From: an uncultured Bacteroidota bacterium
Lineage (GTDB): Bacteria > Bacteroidota > Bacteroidia > Chitinophagales > Chitinophagaceae
DNA: 6,763 nucleotides
NCBI GenBank assembly: GCA_903825065.1
Contig: CAIJZG010000067.1
Location: 1 to 6,763 of the forward strand
Reading direction: 5' to 3'
Below the pieces are notes generated by a model. It did not search any database, was not told the DNA's origin, and worked only from the letters and a program-made list of their open reading frames with translations. Position numbers and translations under genes: made by a program. Below are positions 1-5,916 of this stretch, piece after piece. Numbering within the stretch: the stretch's first letter is position 1; each line of letters starts with the position of its first letter.

Positions 1-61
1 GATGACGCAGATTGGACGGATTTACGCAGATTTTTATAGAACACGGATGACTGGGATAAAA
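1..61. repeat. Degenerate dispersed intergenic repeat, two units, left of the Fic gene
   Basis: Two adjoining units are visible. Positions 1-35 match the repeat at 5871-5905 at 29 of 35 positions by my alignment; both contain GATGACGC and end in GGATTTACGC followed by (A/G)GATTTTT. Positions 35-61 match 1824-1850, beyond the far side of the Fic gene, at 24 of 27 positions (TATAGAACA, GGATGAC and GGATAAAA are shared). The unit is built from roughly 10-base steps containing CGGAT or CAGAT. I recognise this style of element as frequent between Bacteroidetes genes, but the function is unknown. The window edge may cut the element. Confidence 0.7.
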
Positions 62-147
62 CGGTAACTGCTGTTAGTTATTTGAGTAGAAAAGTAGAAA
101 TAAATGGTCGAGAAATTAAGTATAGAAAAATAAAGGATATCTATTAA
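40..147 (+). pseudogene. Possible C-terminal remnant of an unidentified protein
   Basis: A stop-free stretch starts just after an in-frame TAG at 37-39 and ends at the TAA at 145-147. Its last 28 codons, from about position 61, read like the polar, lysine-rich tail of a real protein (ending KVEINGREIKYRKIKDIY). No ATG lies in the frame (only a TTG at 82-84), and the 5' part runs into the dispersed repeat, so any gene here has lost its beginning. The stretch is short and the DNA is AT-rich, so a chance open frame is quite possible. I do not recognise a family. Confidence 0.22.
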
Positions 148-162
148 TATTCACTATATGTT

Positions 163-288
163 ATTAGCGCCTTGTATTAATCACTTGCGCTTATTTTTTT
201 CAATTTTATTGAAATTTACTATATTGCGCTTATAATTACTGCAAAATGTATAATAGCGCTCATTTTTCAACTGTTGCGCCCATAATTA
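163..288. promoter_or_regulatory. Five spaced GCGC boxes and a duplicated A-B module across the Fic gene start
   Basis: GCGC occurs at 167, 187, 226, 256 and 276 in otherwise very AT-rich DNA. The spacings of 20, 39, 30 and 20 bases are close to whole turns of the helix. Most copies sit in a context like (T)TGCGC(T/C)(T/C)A. A larger duplication is visible: 187-203 resembles 256-270 (GCGCT, Y, then an A/T run ending CAA), and 222-238 matches 272-288 at 14 of 17 positions, both ending ATAATTA. A perfect inverted repeat, TTTCAAT-TTT-ATTGAAA, lies at 198-214 between the second and third boxes. The block covers the start codon at 246 and the first 14 codons. It may be a multi-site operator or promoter region; this is inferred from pattern only. 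Confidence 0.35.
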
Positions 289-1808
289 ATGGGATCCAAA
301 AGCCTTACCACGGATATACAGTAGGTTATGTAGCGATCATTCAAAAATTTCATCTAGAAATACCTTATCCTCTTATTTTGACCATGGTTGCAGAAAAAAA
401 CCAAAGTCTTGAAAATGAAGTATGGAGAGTTTATCCCATAAGCTATTTGCCGGATGATAATAGCGATCTAACGTTAATCAAGGCACTCTACAATCATTTA
501 GTATTTGCCTTAAAATATGAAGGAGTAAATCTATTGGTGTTTTCAAAACTTGGTGAAATATTGACAAAGGAGGAAATTCTTGAATTAGTAAGTATTGAAC
601 CAACAGGTCAATATTCAAGACGAATTTGGTTTTTAATGGAATGGATTGCAGGCAAACCAATCAAAGGGAAAGATGATCTAACGAAGAAAAGCTATGTCCC
701 AGTTGTTGACGATAAATTACAATATACCGTATCTGGAATTAAATCTCCACGTCATTTAGTACTAAATAATTTACCAGGTAGTAACAAATTTTGTCCATTA
801 ATATTTAAGTCTGAAAAATTAGAGAGACATATCCAAAAGAACTATCAAAATATTAACAAAAACAAACTTTCTATTGTAGGAAAAGATATATTACAAAGAG
901 CATCTGCATTTTTATTATTAAAAGACTCAAAGGCTTCTTTTACAATCGAGGGAGAAAGTCCAAAAAGTAAAAGAGCCGCTAGATGGGGAAATGCAATAGG
1001 GCAAGCTGGACTTAATGAACTTACAAAAGATGAGTTAGTTAGGCTGCAAGATTTAGTAATCGAGAATAGCAGATTTATCCATATGGGTTTAAGGATTCAA
1101 GGTGGATTTGTTGGGGAGTATGATAGGATTACAGGTGAACCAATGCCAGACCATATTTCTGCTAAATACGAAGATCTTGATGAACTTATTGATGGATTGA
1201 TTGAAGTAAATAAAATACTCATAAACGATGATTTTGATGCTGTTTTAGCAGCTACAATAATCGCTTTTGGTTTTGTATTTATACATCCTTTTGAAGATGG
1301 GAATGGAAGAATTCATCGTTACTTAATACATCACTTATTAGCAAAAAAGAAGTTTGCGGATCAAGGAATAATATTTCCTATTTCCGCTTCAATTCTAGAT
1401 CATATAACTGACTATCGATTGGTATTAGAATCATATTCTAAGCCTTTATTGGAATTTATTGAATGGAAAGAAACTACTAAACATAATGTAATGGTAGTCA
1501 ATTATACGAAAGACTTTTACCGTTTTTTTGACGCAACCAAACAGGCTGAATTTTTGTTTGATTGTGTAGAAGACACCGTTGAAAATATAATACCTAATGA
1601 GATAAAATATCTTTCAAATTATGATGCTTTCAAAAGATATTTGGAGGAAGAATTTGAAATGCCGGATAAACTAATAGCACTGCTGGTCCGATTTTTAGAA
1701 CAAAATAATGGCTTAATTTCAAAAAGAGCGCAAGAAAATGAATTTAACATGTTAGAAAATAAAGAAATTGAGGTTATTGAAGCAGCGTTTAAGTCTATTT
1801 TCATGTAA
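246..1808 (+). CDS. Fic-domain protein, predicted self-inhibited AMP-transferase
   Basis: Fic proteins usually transfer AMP (less often other phosphate groups) from a nucleotide to a hydroxyl on a target protein. The canonical active-site motif HPFEDGNGRIHR is complete at residues 347-358, with catalytic His347. The inhibitory motif (S/T)xxxE(G/N) is present as SFTIEG at residues 231-236, with Glu235 expected to block productive ATP binding. Because it lies N-terminal to the Fic core, this is a class II type enzyme. Residues 1-200 form a family-specific N-terminal domain (HGYTVGY at 22-28; a second conserved-looking block around 120-140). The tail after 400 (FFDATKQAEFLFDCVE, FLEQNNGLISKRA) matches my memory of full-length 500-residue Fic proteins, so it appears intact. 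The ATG at 246 is the only good start before Met47 and keeps the conserved N-terminal block. It has no Shine-Dalgarno sequence, as usual in Bacteroidetes. No partner gene is adjacent; related repeats lie on both sides. Its target cannot be told. Confidence 0.92.
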   Translation: MYNSAHFSTVAPIINGIQKPYHGYTVGYVAIIQKFHLEIPYPLILTMVAEKNQSLENEVWRVYPISYLPDDNSDLTLIKALYNHLVFALKYEGVNLLVFSKLGEILTKEEILELVSIEPTGQYSRRIWFLMEWIAGKPIKGKDDLTKKSYVPVVDDKLQYTVSGIKSPRHLVLNNLPGSNKFCPLIFKSEKLERHIQKNYQNINKNKLSIVGKDILQRASAFLLLKDSKASFTIEGESPKSKRAARWGNAIGQAGLNELTKDELVRLQDLVIENSRFIHMGLRIQGGFVGEYDRITGEPMPDHISAKYEDLDELIDGLIEVNKILINDDFDAVLAATIIAFGFVFIHPFEDGNGRIHRYLIHHLLAKKKFADQGIIFPISASILDHITDYRLVLESYSKPLLEFIEWKETTKHNVMVVNYTKDFYRFFDATKQAEFLFDCVEDTVENIIPNEIKYLSNYDAFKRYLEEEFEMPDKLIALLVRFLEQNNGLISKRAQENEFNMLENKEIEVIEAAFKSIFM

Positions 1809-1823
1809 AATAGGTGAGATTTC

Positions 1824-1850
1824 TATAGAACAGGGATGACACGGATAAAA
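1824..1850. repeat. Dispersed repeat unit, right of the Fic gene
   Basis: This 27-base unit begins 15 bases after the Fic stop codon and matches 35-61 on the other side of the gene at 24 of 27 positions, in the same orientation. The shared parts are TATAGAACA, GGATGAC and GGATAAAA. It belongs to the same family as the fuller copy at 5864-5906. The Fic gene is therefore framed by direct copies about 1.79 kb apart. Confidence 0.65.
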
Positions 1851-1874
1851 AAGAAACCACCCCAGTCATCGCTC

Positions 1875-1919
1875 AGTCGCTCGACTTCCCCTCCTATTCG
1901 CAAGCGACCAGGAGGGGAA
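1875..1919. repeat. Stacked inverted repeats between convergent genes, possible bidirectional terminator
   Basis: Three inverted repeats are stacked here. AGTCG-CT-CGACT lies at 1875-1886. A perfect 10-base stem, TTCCCCTCCT (1886-1895) with AGGAGGGGAA (1910-1919), encloses a 14-base loop. Inside the loop is TCGC-AA-GCGA (1898-1907). The element sits between the convergent Fic gene and the minus-strand methyltransferase, where a shared terminator would be expected. Neither side has a good T-run directly after the stem, so a simple intrinsic terminator is not certain. GC-rich hairpins with CCCCTCCT/AGGAGGGG arms are, from memory, common dispersed intergenic elements in this phylum. Confidence 0.6.
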
Positions 1920-2019
1920 CTTAAAGAATACAAACATTATTCGCAAGCGAACAGGAGGGGAACTTTTAAAAATACAAACATTATTCGTAAGCGAACAGGG
2001 GGGAGCTTAAAAAAATCTT
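1896..2019. repeat. Three tandem units of 43-44 bases derived from the hairpin's right half
   Basis: Units begin at 1896, 1939 and 1983. Each starts ATTCG(C/T)AAGCGA, continues (C/A)CAGG(A/G)GGG(G/A)A(G)CTT, and passes through an A-rich linker; the first two then carry AATACAAACATT. The third unit is more diverged and loses the linker. Only the first unit has the matching left arm TTCCCCTCCT, so units 2 and 3 are half-hairpins. The array ends just before the methyltransferase stop codon at 2028. The open frame across it (1836-2063, plus strand) has no protein-like character and is not called as a gene. Confidence 0.75.
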
Positions 2020-2027
2020 TATTTGAA

Positions 2028-2852
2028 TTAGTAAATCGGGGGTTGGGCTTTCCAGGGTTTTGATTTGTTTAGGGTTACTACCACTTCCAACTCATCACGG
2101 AAAAAGGGGATTAGATTGCCTAGTTGATAAAATAAATTTCTCAGCCTTCCACGGATATCCTGGGGCTTGAAATATTTATAATAATAAGTGCTGATTTGCA
2201 CATTGAAACCATCCGATAAATATCCGAAATATTTTTTTACCTCTCCTGCACTATACTCCTTCCAATGATGTCCATAAGTGACGTACTCGAAAATCATATT
2301 TACATTGATGCCGATACCCTTTAATAAGAATAAGTTCTTTAATGTTTTAATGATATTATAAATCGTAAAACTATTCGGCGTAGTAATGTAAATGACGCCC
2401 CCATCTTTTAATAAACGATGAATATTTTTCCAGAATCCGATGGGATTAAACGTGATATGCTCTAAGATTTCTGTGAATAAAATAACTTCATATTCGTCTT
2501 CACTTTCTTGCTTTGAGGAAAGGGTTGTTAAATTGTTTTCGATAATGCTGGTGAGTCTGTTTTCAGCTACCCGTTGCTTTACAAAATCCAGTTCTGTAAA
2601 TTCGCCCACATCCATGGCATGCACTTGGTAACCTAAAAAAGTTAATAAGAGGGTGCTATGTAAATAATGACTTCCAATATCAAGAATCAAACTGCCCGGT
2701 GCAACCTGCTTAGTTAAAGTAGTGGCCATTTGTGCGAATCGCTTTCTGTGGAAACGAAAGTACTCCTGGTCCTGCGCGTTGCGACCATTGTTTACAATGG
2801 CTTCCACCTGATTAAGCGCAGATTCTATAGATGATGTAGTGATTGTTGGCAT
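2028..2852 (-). CDS. Class I SAM-dependent methyltransferase (Methyltransf_23/11 type)
   Basis: Predicted soluble methyltransferase of 274 residues. The Rossmann-fold motifs are clear: SAM-binding motif I LILDIGSHYLHS at 55-66, the acidic residue after strand 2 at Asp81 (HAMDVGEF), the post-motif II block ILFTEILEHI at 124-133, and motif III LLKDGGVIYITTPN at 147-160. Family-typical HHWKEYSAGEV follows at 195-205, resembling the H-x-x-E-Y-S-x-x-E segment of sugar and quinone methyltransferases. The C-terminal 60 residues are basic and aromatic (YYYKYFKPQ). The gene starts only 10 bases after the epimerase stop, so the two are almost certainly co-transcribed and possibly translationally coupled. 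The context points to O- or N-methylation of a sugar in a surface glycan, but the substrate cannot be read from the sequence. The hairpin/tandem-repeat region lies directly downstream. Confidence 0.88.
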   Translation of the reverse strand: MPTITTSSIESALNQVEAIVNNGRNAQDQEYFRFHRKRFAQMATTLTKQVAPGSLILDIGSHYLHSTLLLTFLGYQVHAMDVGEFTELDFVKQRVAENRLTSIIENNLTTLSSKQESEDEYEVILFTEILEHITFNPIGFWKNIHRLLKDGGVIYITTPNSFTIYNIIKTLKNLFLLKGIGINVNMIFEYVTYGHHWKEYSAGEVKKYFGYLSDGFNVQISTYYYKYFKPQDIRGRLRNLFYQLGNLIPFFRDELEVVVTLNKSKPWKAQPPIY

Positions 2853-2862
2853 AATGTTTCAA

Positions 2863-3912
2863 TTAAACTCTCTTTTGCCATTCTGAAAAAATCTCCTGAA
2901 ATATTTTTGGCAGGGAGTAAGTGATGTTCCAGTTGGGATAATCTTTTTGCATCAAACTAAGATCGCTATAATAACAAATATGATCTCCTAAACGGGCTGT
3001 TTCGTTATAATTGAATTGCATGGGGATCTGAGAAATATTTTCGATTAAAGTGAAAGCCTCCAGAATAGAACAAGTGTTATTCTTGCCGCCACCGAGATTA
3101 TAAACGGCTGCTGGTTTTGGTGATTTGATAAACTCATCAATAAAACAAGCCACATCGTGCGCATGGATATTATCGCGCACTTGCTTTCCCTTATAACCAT
3201 TGATGCTGTATTTTTTTTGCTCCAGATTACACTTGATCAGGTAACTCAAAAATCCGTGTAGCTCAACGCCGCTATGATTGGGTCCGGTTAAACATCCACC
3301 CCTTAAACAAACAGTGGGCATATTAAAGTAACGCCCATATTCTTGCACCATAATATCGGCAGCCACTTTGGATGCTCCGAAAATACTGTGCATGGTATGA
3401 TCGATGGGAAAATTTTCTGGGATCCCGTTGGCATATTTTTCATCCGCATAATCCCAACGTGTATCTAATTCTTTTAAATCAATTAAATTAGGTCCATCGC
3501 CATACAATTTATTCGTAGACATATGGATGAATGGGATGCTGGTAGAATATCTTCTGGTAGCTTCTAACAAATTAAAAGTTCCTACTGCATTGGTATCGAA
3601 ATCTTCGAAAGGGATGCTGGCGGCTTTATCGTGACTGGGTTGCGCTGCAGTATGCACAATTGCGTCGGGTTTAATTTCAGCAATAATTTTTAAAATATGT
3701 TCCCGGTCTCTGATATCTAATTCGTGGTGATGAAAGTTTTTTAATTGCTCTTGCAATAGCAGCTGGTTCCATCGGGTATTACCAGATTTGCCAAAAAATA
3801 CTTCGCGTTGGTTATTATCAATTCCATGAATCTCCCAACCCATTTGATTAAAATATCGGCATACTTCCGAGCCGATTAAACCAGAAGATCCTGTAACTAA
3901 TAACTTCCTCAC
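2863..3912 (-). CDS. NAD-dependent sugar-nucleotide epimerase/dehydratase, CDP-paratose 2-epimerase-like
   Basis: Extended short-chain dehydrogenase fold, 349 residues, full length for the family. The dinucleotide-binding loop GSSGLIG is at 8-14 and Asp32 (GIDNN) ends strand 2, which favours NAD over NADP. The subgroup signature HTAAQPSHD is at 87-95, with STNKLYGD at 132-139, RGGCLTGPNHSGVELHGF at 204-221, GYKGKQVRDNIH at 239-250 and YNLGGGKNN at 271-279. These blocks match my memory of CDP-paratose (tyvelose) 2-epimerase relatives in polysaccharide clusters. An oddity is that the usual YxxxK catalytic pair reads FGASK at 178-182, with Phe178 for Tyr and Lys182 kept. The start codon is GTG at 3912, giving MRKLLVTGSSG exactly at the first strand. 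A predicted promoter lies just upstream. It probably makes or remodels a nucleotide sugar for the neighbouring methyltransferases; the exact substrate is inferred only at family level. Confidence 0.9.
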   Translation of the reverse strand: MRKLLVTGSSGLIGSEVCRYFNQMGWEIHGIDNNQREVFFGKSGNTRWNQLLLQEQLKNFHHHELDIRDREHILKIIAEIKPDAIVHTAAQPSHDKAASIPFEDFDTNAVGTFNLLEATRRYSTSIPFIHMSTNKLYGDGPNLIDLKELDTRWDYADEKYANGIPENFPIDHTMHSIFGASKVAADIMVQEYGRYFNMPTVCLRGGCLTGPNHSGVELHGFLSYLIKCNLEQKKYSINGYKGKQVRDNIHAHDVACFIDEFIKSPKPAAVYNLGGGKNNTCSILEAFTLIENISQIPMQFNYNETARLGDHICYYSDLSLMQKDYPNWNITYSLPKIFQEIFSEWQKRV

Positions 3913-3938
3913 TAATATGATGATTTACACATGATCGA

Positions 3939-3969
3939 CAAATATAATCAATCTTGCGGGGTATAGAAA
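3939..3969 (-). promoter_or_regulatory. Predicted Bacteroidetes-type promoter for the epimerase-methyltransferase pair
   Basis: On the minus strand a perfect -7 box, TATATTTG (TAnnTTTG), lies at 3946-3939. Exactly 19 bases upstream is TTTC at 3969-3966, a partial match to the -33 TTTG/TTG box. Transcription would begin near 3933, leaving a leader of about 20 bases before the GTG at 3912. This would let the epimerase and second methyltransferase be expressed separately from the methyltransferase that ends 79 bases upstream. The call is a pattern match only. Confidence 0.45.
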
Positions 3970-3974
3970 TGCAG

Positions 3975-3986
3975 CCATTTAAATGG
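3975..3986. repeat. 12-base perfect palindrome after the CmcI-like methyltransferase
   Basis: CCATTTAAATGG is a perfect palindrome 5 bases beyond the stop codon of the upstream minus-strand methyltransferase and just upstream of the predicted epimerase promoter. It is too short and AT-rich to be a convincing terminator. It could be a binding site or chance. Confidence 0.25.
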
Positions 3987-3991
3987 ATGGA

Positions 3992-4774
3992 TTATCCTTC
4001 ATTTTCGAAATGGTTGTACTTATCCAAAACATGCTTTTTGCCTATAAATCCGTAGACTCTTCTTTTGATGGGTATGAGAAATTTCAATTGATCCTTGATG
4101 ATATGTTTAGAAAAAAGATGCGCTAATTGAAATAATTTTCTCTGACTTTCTGATACCGGAATAGCGGGCCCTTGATAGCTTGGATTTAATTTAACCAATG
4201 CAAAGCCGCCCCACATTTCGAGAAAATTATCGTTAGGGGAGTAGGAGCCTGTGATATAATCCAGCTCCACATATTCCACCATTTTATTTGCACTGAAATT
4301 GATGGCTTTGATCCCCGCTCTGCATTGCGGATTAAAACTATCGTGCAGGATGATGGTGATTTTGTTTTTATGAGGATATTTTAAAATGGCTTCCAAATCT
4401 TTATTAACGCCTTTTTTACTATGATCTCCATCTACTAAAATGAACTCTAATTTCTTTCCGCTGTTTTCGATTTCTTCAAAAATAGCAGCGAGTATTTCGT
4501 AAGAATTTCCAATTTTAAAGTGCACATTGGAAAATTGTTTGCTGAGTAATTTTGCAGGAGCTTTACTGATATCGAGCGAGTACACTTCTTTTGAGTAATG
4601 ACTGATTACCTGTAAGCTGCCTCCTTGAAAAGTGCCGATTTCAATAGCAATTTCTGGTTGCAGGGTTTCTAAAACCTGAATCAACGCGTATTTCTCGGCT
4701 CGCGACATCTGCCATTTTAGAGATTCGTTGATTTTAAAGGAGGAGAAAAAGGGTAATCCTACATCTGAACTCAT
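3992..4774 (-). CDS. Class I SAM-dependent methyltransferase, CmcI / Methyltransf_24-like
   Basis: 260 residues with the motifs of the CmcI/Methyltransf_24 group, known from antibiotic and glycan O-methylation. Motif I AIEIGTFQGGS is at 43-53, an acidic residue after strand 2 is at Asp68 (YSLDIS), and the metal/substrate-type block FILVDGDHSKKGVNKDL is at 111-127. HDSFNPQCRAGI follows at 144-155 and a WGG turn at 188-190. The last 40 residues are basic and probably lie outside the core fold. The ATG at 4774 leaves a short polar N-terminus before the first helix and no better start is visible. It is the first gene of the minus-strand run, divergent from the methyltransferase at 4900 across a 125-base intergenic gap. 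Its job is inferred to be sugar methylation in a surface glycan pathway; other small-molecule hydroxyls cannot be excluded. Confidence 0.87.
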   Translation of the reverse strand: MSSDVGLPFFSSFKINESLKWQMSRAEKYALIQVLETLQPEIAIEIGTFQGGSLQVISHYSKEVYSLDISKAPAKLLSKQFSNVHFKIGNSYEILAAIFEEIENSGKKLEFILVDGDHSKKGVNKDLEAILKYPHKNKITIILHDSFNPQCRAGIKAINFSANKMVEYVELDYITGSYSPNDNFLEMWGGFALVKLNPSYQGPAIPVSESQRKLFQLAHLFSKHIIKDQLKFLIPIKRRVYGFIGKKHVLDKYNHFENEG

Positions 4775-4899
4775 ATAAACGGGATACTTATTGATTAATG
4801 GTTTTTAGATCAAATGTTTGAAATAAACGCTTTGATTGTCCGAAATTAAACTAATGAAAGATTAGTTGTCGCAAATTTGTATTTATTTCATATTCTATT
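4775..4899. promoter_or_regulatory. Divergent intergenic promoter region
   Basis: This AT-rich gap separates two divergently read methyltransferases, so it must hold promoters for both strands. Only imperfect -7 boxes are visible: CAAATTTG at 4872-4879 for the plus strand and AACATTTG at 4818-4811 for the minus strand, each one base off TAnnTTTG and neither with a convincing -33 box at the usual distance. Small inverted repeats occur (ATCAAA 4809-4814 with TTTGAT 4831-4836; CTAAT-GAAAG-ATTAG at 4851-4865) and could be regulator sites, but could also be chance. Confidence 0.3.
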
Positions 4900-5850
4900 A
4901 TGGCTCGAGTTTTTAAACATATTATTTACCGGATCTACGATTTCTTGGCATCGGTAGTAATTTTTTTGCTGCTGCCTGTTTTAAAAATTACCCGTAAATA
5001 TGGGGTTGAAAATTTTCCGATTCAATCTAAGCTGTTTCAATGGTGGGGGGTGTTTCCGATTCGCGACCATTATTATGAAGCGAAGTTTGTGTATGAATCA
5101 AGTTTTGATGCTGGGAGGGTTAGAGATTTGCCTATTGCGATTGATTTGGATGGGCAATTGCAGCAGCTTCCGGTGTTTGCTTATATAGCTGAATTAGCTT
5201 TACTACCTGCTGATAAATTGGGGAACGGGGAGTTCTTTGTGCACAATCCTAATTTTGGTGCCGGTGATGCGGAGCTATATTACCTTCTGATCAGAAATAA
5301 AAAGCCCCAGCGAATTATTGAAATTGGATCGGGATTTAGTACGCAACTAGCTTTGCTGGCTATTGAGAAAAATAAAGTGGAAGGATTGGTTTGTGAACTT
5401 ACTTGCATTGAGCCTTTTGAAATGCCGTTTCTGGATTGGGTGGAGGGGATTACGATTATTAGAATGCAAGTGGAGTTGCTTTCATTGGATATTTTTAAAT
5501 CACTGGAAGCTAATGATATCTTATTTATTGATAGTTCTCATATTATTCGCCCTGGAGATGATCTGCTTTTTATCTATTTCCAAATACTACCAGTGCTTAA
5601 AAAGGGGGTGTTGATTCATATTCATGACATCTTTACTCCCAGGCATTATCCGCAGGAATGGTTGATGAAGAAAATGCGGTTCTGGAATGAGCAATATTTA
5701 TTGGAAGCCTTTCTGTATAATAATGAAGGATTCAAAATCCTCTTTGCTTTGAATCATTTGGTGAAAACCAATTTTGTGGTTGTGAAGAAAACATTGATAC
5801 ATCTCAAGGAAGATTCGGAGCCTTCGTCTTTTTGGATGGAGAAGGTTTAA
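4900..5850 (+). CDS. Class I SAM-dependent methyltransferase with hydrophobic N-terminal segment
   Basis: 316 residues. A hydrophobic stretch at about 15-28 (FLASVVIFLLLPVL), preceded by basic residues, suggests a membrane anchor or signal-anchor at the inner membrane with the catalytic part in the cytoplasm. The methyltransferase core starts near 138: motif I IIEIGSGFSTQ at 139-149, TCIEPFE at 168-174 after strand 2, ILFIDSSHIIRPGDD at 207-221, GVLIHIHDIFTP at 236-247, YPQEW at 250-254 and WNEQYLLEAFL at 262-272. The DSSH...HIHDIF...WNEQYLL order matches a methyltransferase family I recall from polysaccharide clusters. Residues 35-135 form a less recognisable N-terminal region. It is divergent from the minus-strand glycan genes and is followed 13 bases later by a dispersed repeat. 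Its substrate is unknown; modification of a membrane-attached glycan or lipid-linked sugar fits the anchor and context. Confidence 0.85.
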   Translation: MARVFKHIIYRIYDFLASVVIFLLLPVLKITRKYGVENFPIQSKLFQWWGVFPIRDHYYEAKFVYESSFDAGRVRDLPIAIDLDGQLQQLPVFAYIAELALLPADKLGNGEFFVHNPNFGAGDAELYYLLIRNKKPQRIIEIGSGFSTQLALLAIEKNKVEGLVCELTCIEPFEMPFLDWVEGITIIRMQVELLSLDIFKSLEANDILFIDSSHIIRPGDDLLFIYFQILPVLKKGVLIHIHDIFTPRHYPQEWLMKKMRFWNEQYLLEAFLYNNEGFKILFALNHLVKTNFVVVKKTLIHLKEDSEPSSFWMEKV

Positions 5851-5863
5851 AAGTGGATGAATG

Positions 5864-5906
5864 GCACGCGGATGACGCGGATAAAGCGGATTTACGCGGA
5901 TTTTTT
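5864..5906. repeat. Dispersed intergenic repeat, best-preserved copy
   Basis: Four near-tandem steps of 9-10 bases are visible (CGCGGATGA, CGCGGATAAA, GCGGATTTA, CGCGGATTTTTT). The 5871-5905 part matches 1-35 at 29 of 35 positions. It lies 13 bases after the methyltransferase stop and just upstream of the toxin-antitoxin promoter. Because it ends in a T-run it could contribute to transcription ending, but there is no clear stem. It most likely belongs to a family repeated many times in the genome. Confidence 0.75.
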
Positions 5907-5916
5907 CAAAAGAAAC

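Noticed and set aside
198..214. Terminator upstream of the Fic gene (TTTCAAT-TTT-ATTGAAA)
   Set aside because: The stem is AT-only apart from one G-C pair, with a 3-base loop and no T-run after it. It is kept only as part of the possible operator region.
478..1804. Minus-strand frames inside the Fic gene
   Set aside because: They are antisense to conserved Fic coding sequence and have no domain or plausible start context.
1..1850. Fic gene as the cargo of an insertion sequence or transposon
   Set aside because: The flanking copies are direct and imperfect and belong to a family also seen elsewhere in the window. No transposase, terminal inverted repeats or target-site duplication is visible.
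1896..2019. Short CRISPR array
   Set aside because: The 43-44 base units are similar over their whole length, with no unique spacers. Only three copies exist, one diverged, and no cas gene is near.
1836..2063. Plus-strand open frame of 75 codons after the Fic gene
   Set aside because: It reads through the dispersed repeat, the hairpin and the tandem units and overlaps the end of the opposite methyltransferase. The product is low-complexity repeat translation with no protein-like pattern.
5000..5614. Plus-strand open frames of 62 and 83 codons inside the methyltransferase at 4900-5850
   Set aside because: They are alternative-frame shadows, rich in Cys, Trp and Leu, inside a gene whose own frame carries all the methyltransferase motifs.
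5864..5906. Origin iterons or regulator-binding array made of CGCGGAT steps
   Set aside because: The same element recurs in other intergenic sites in the window, so a general dispersed repeat is the simpler reading.
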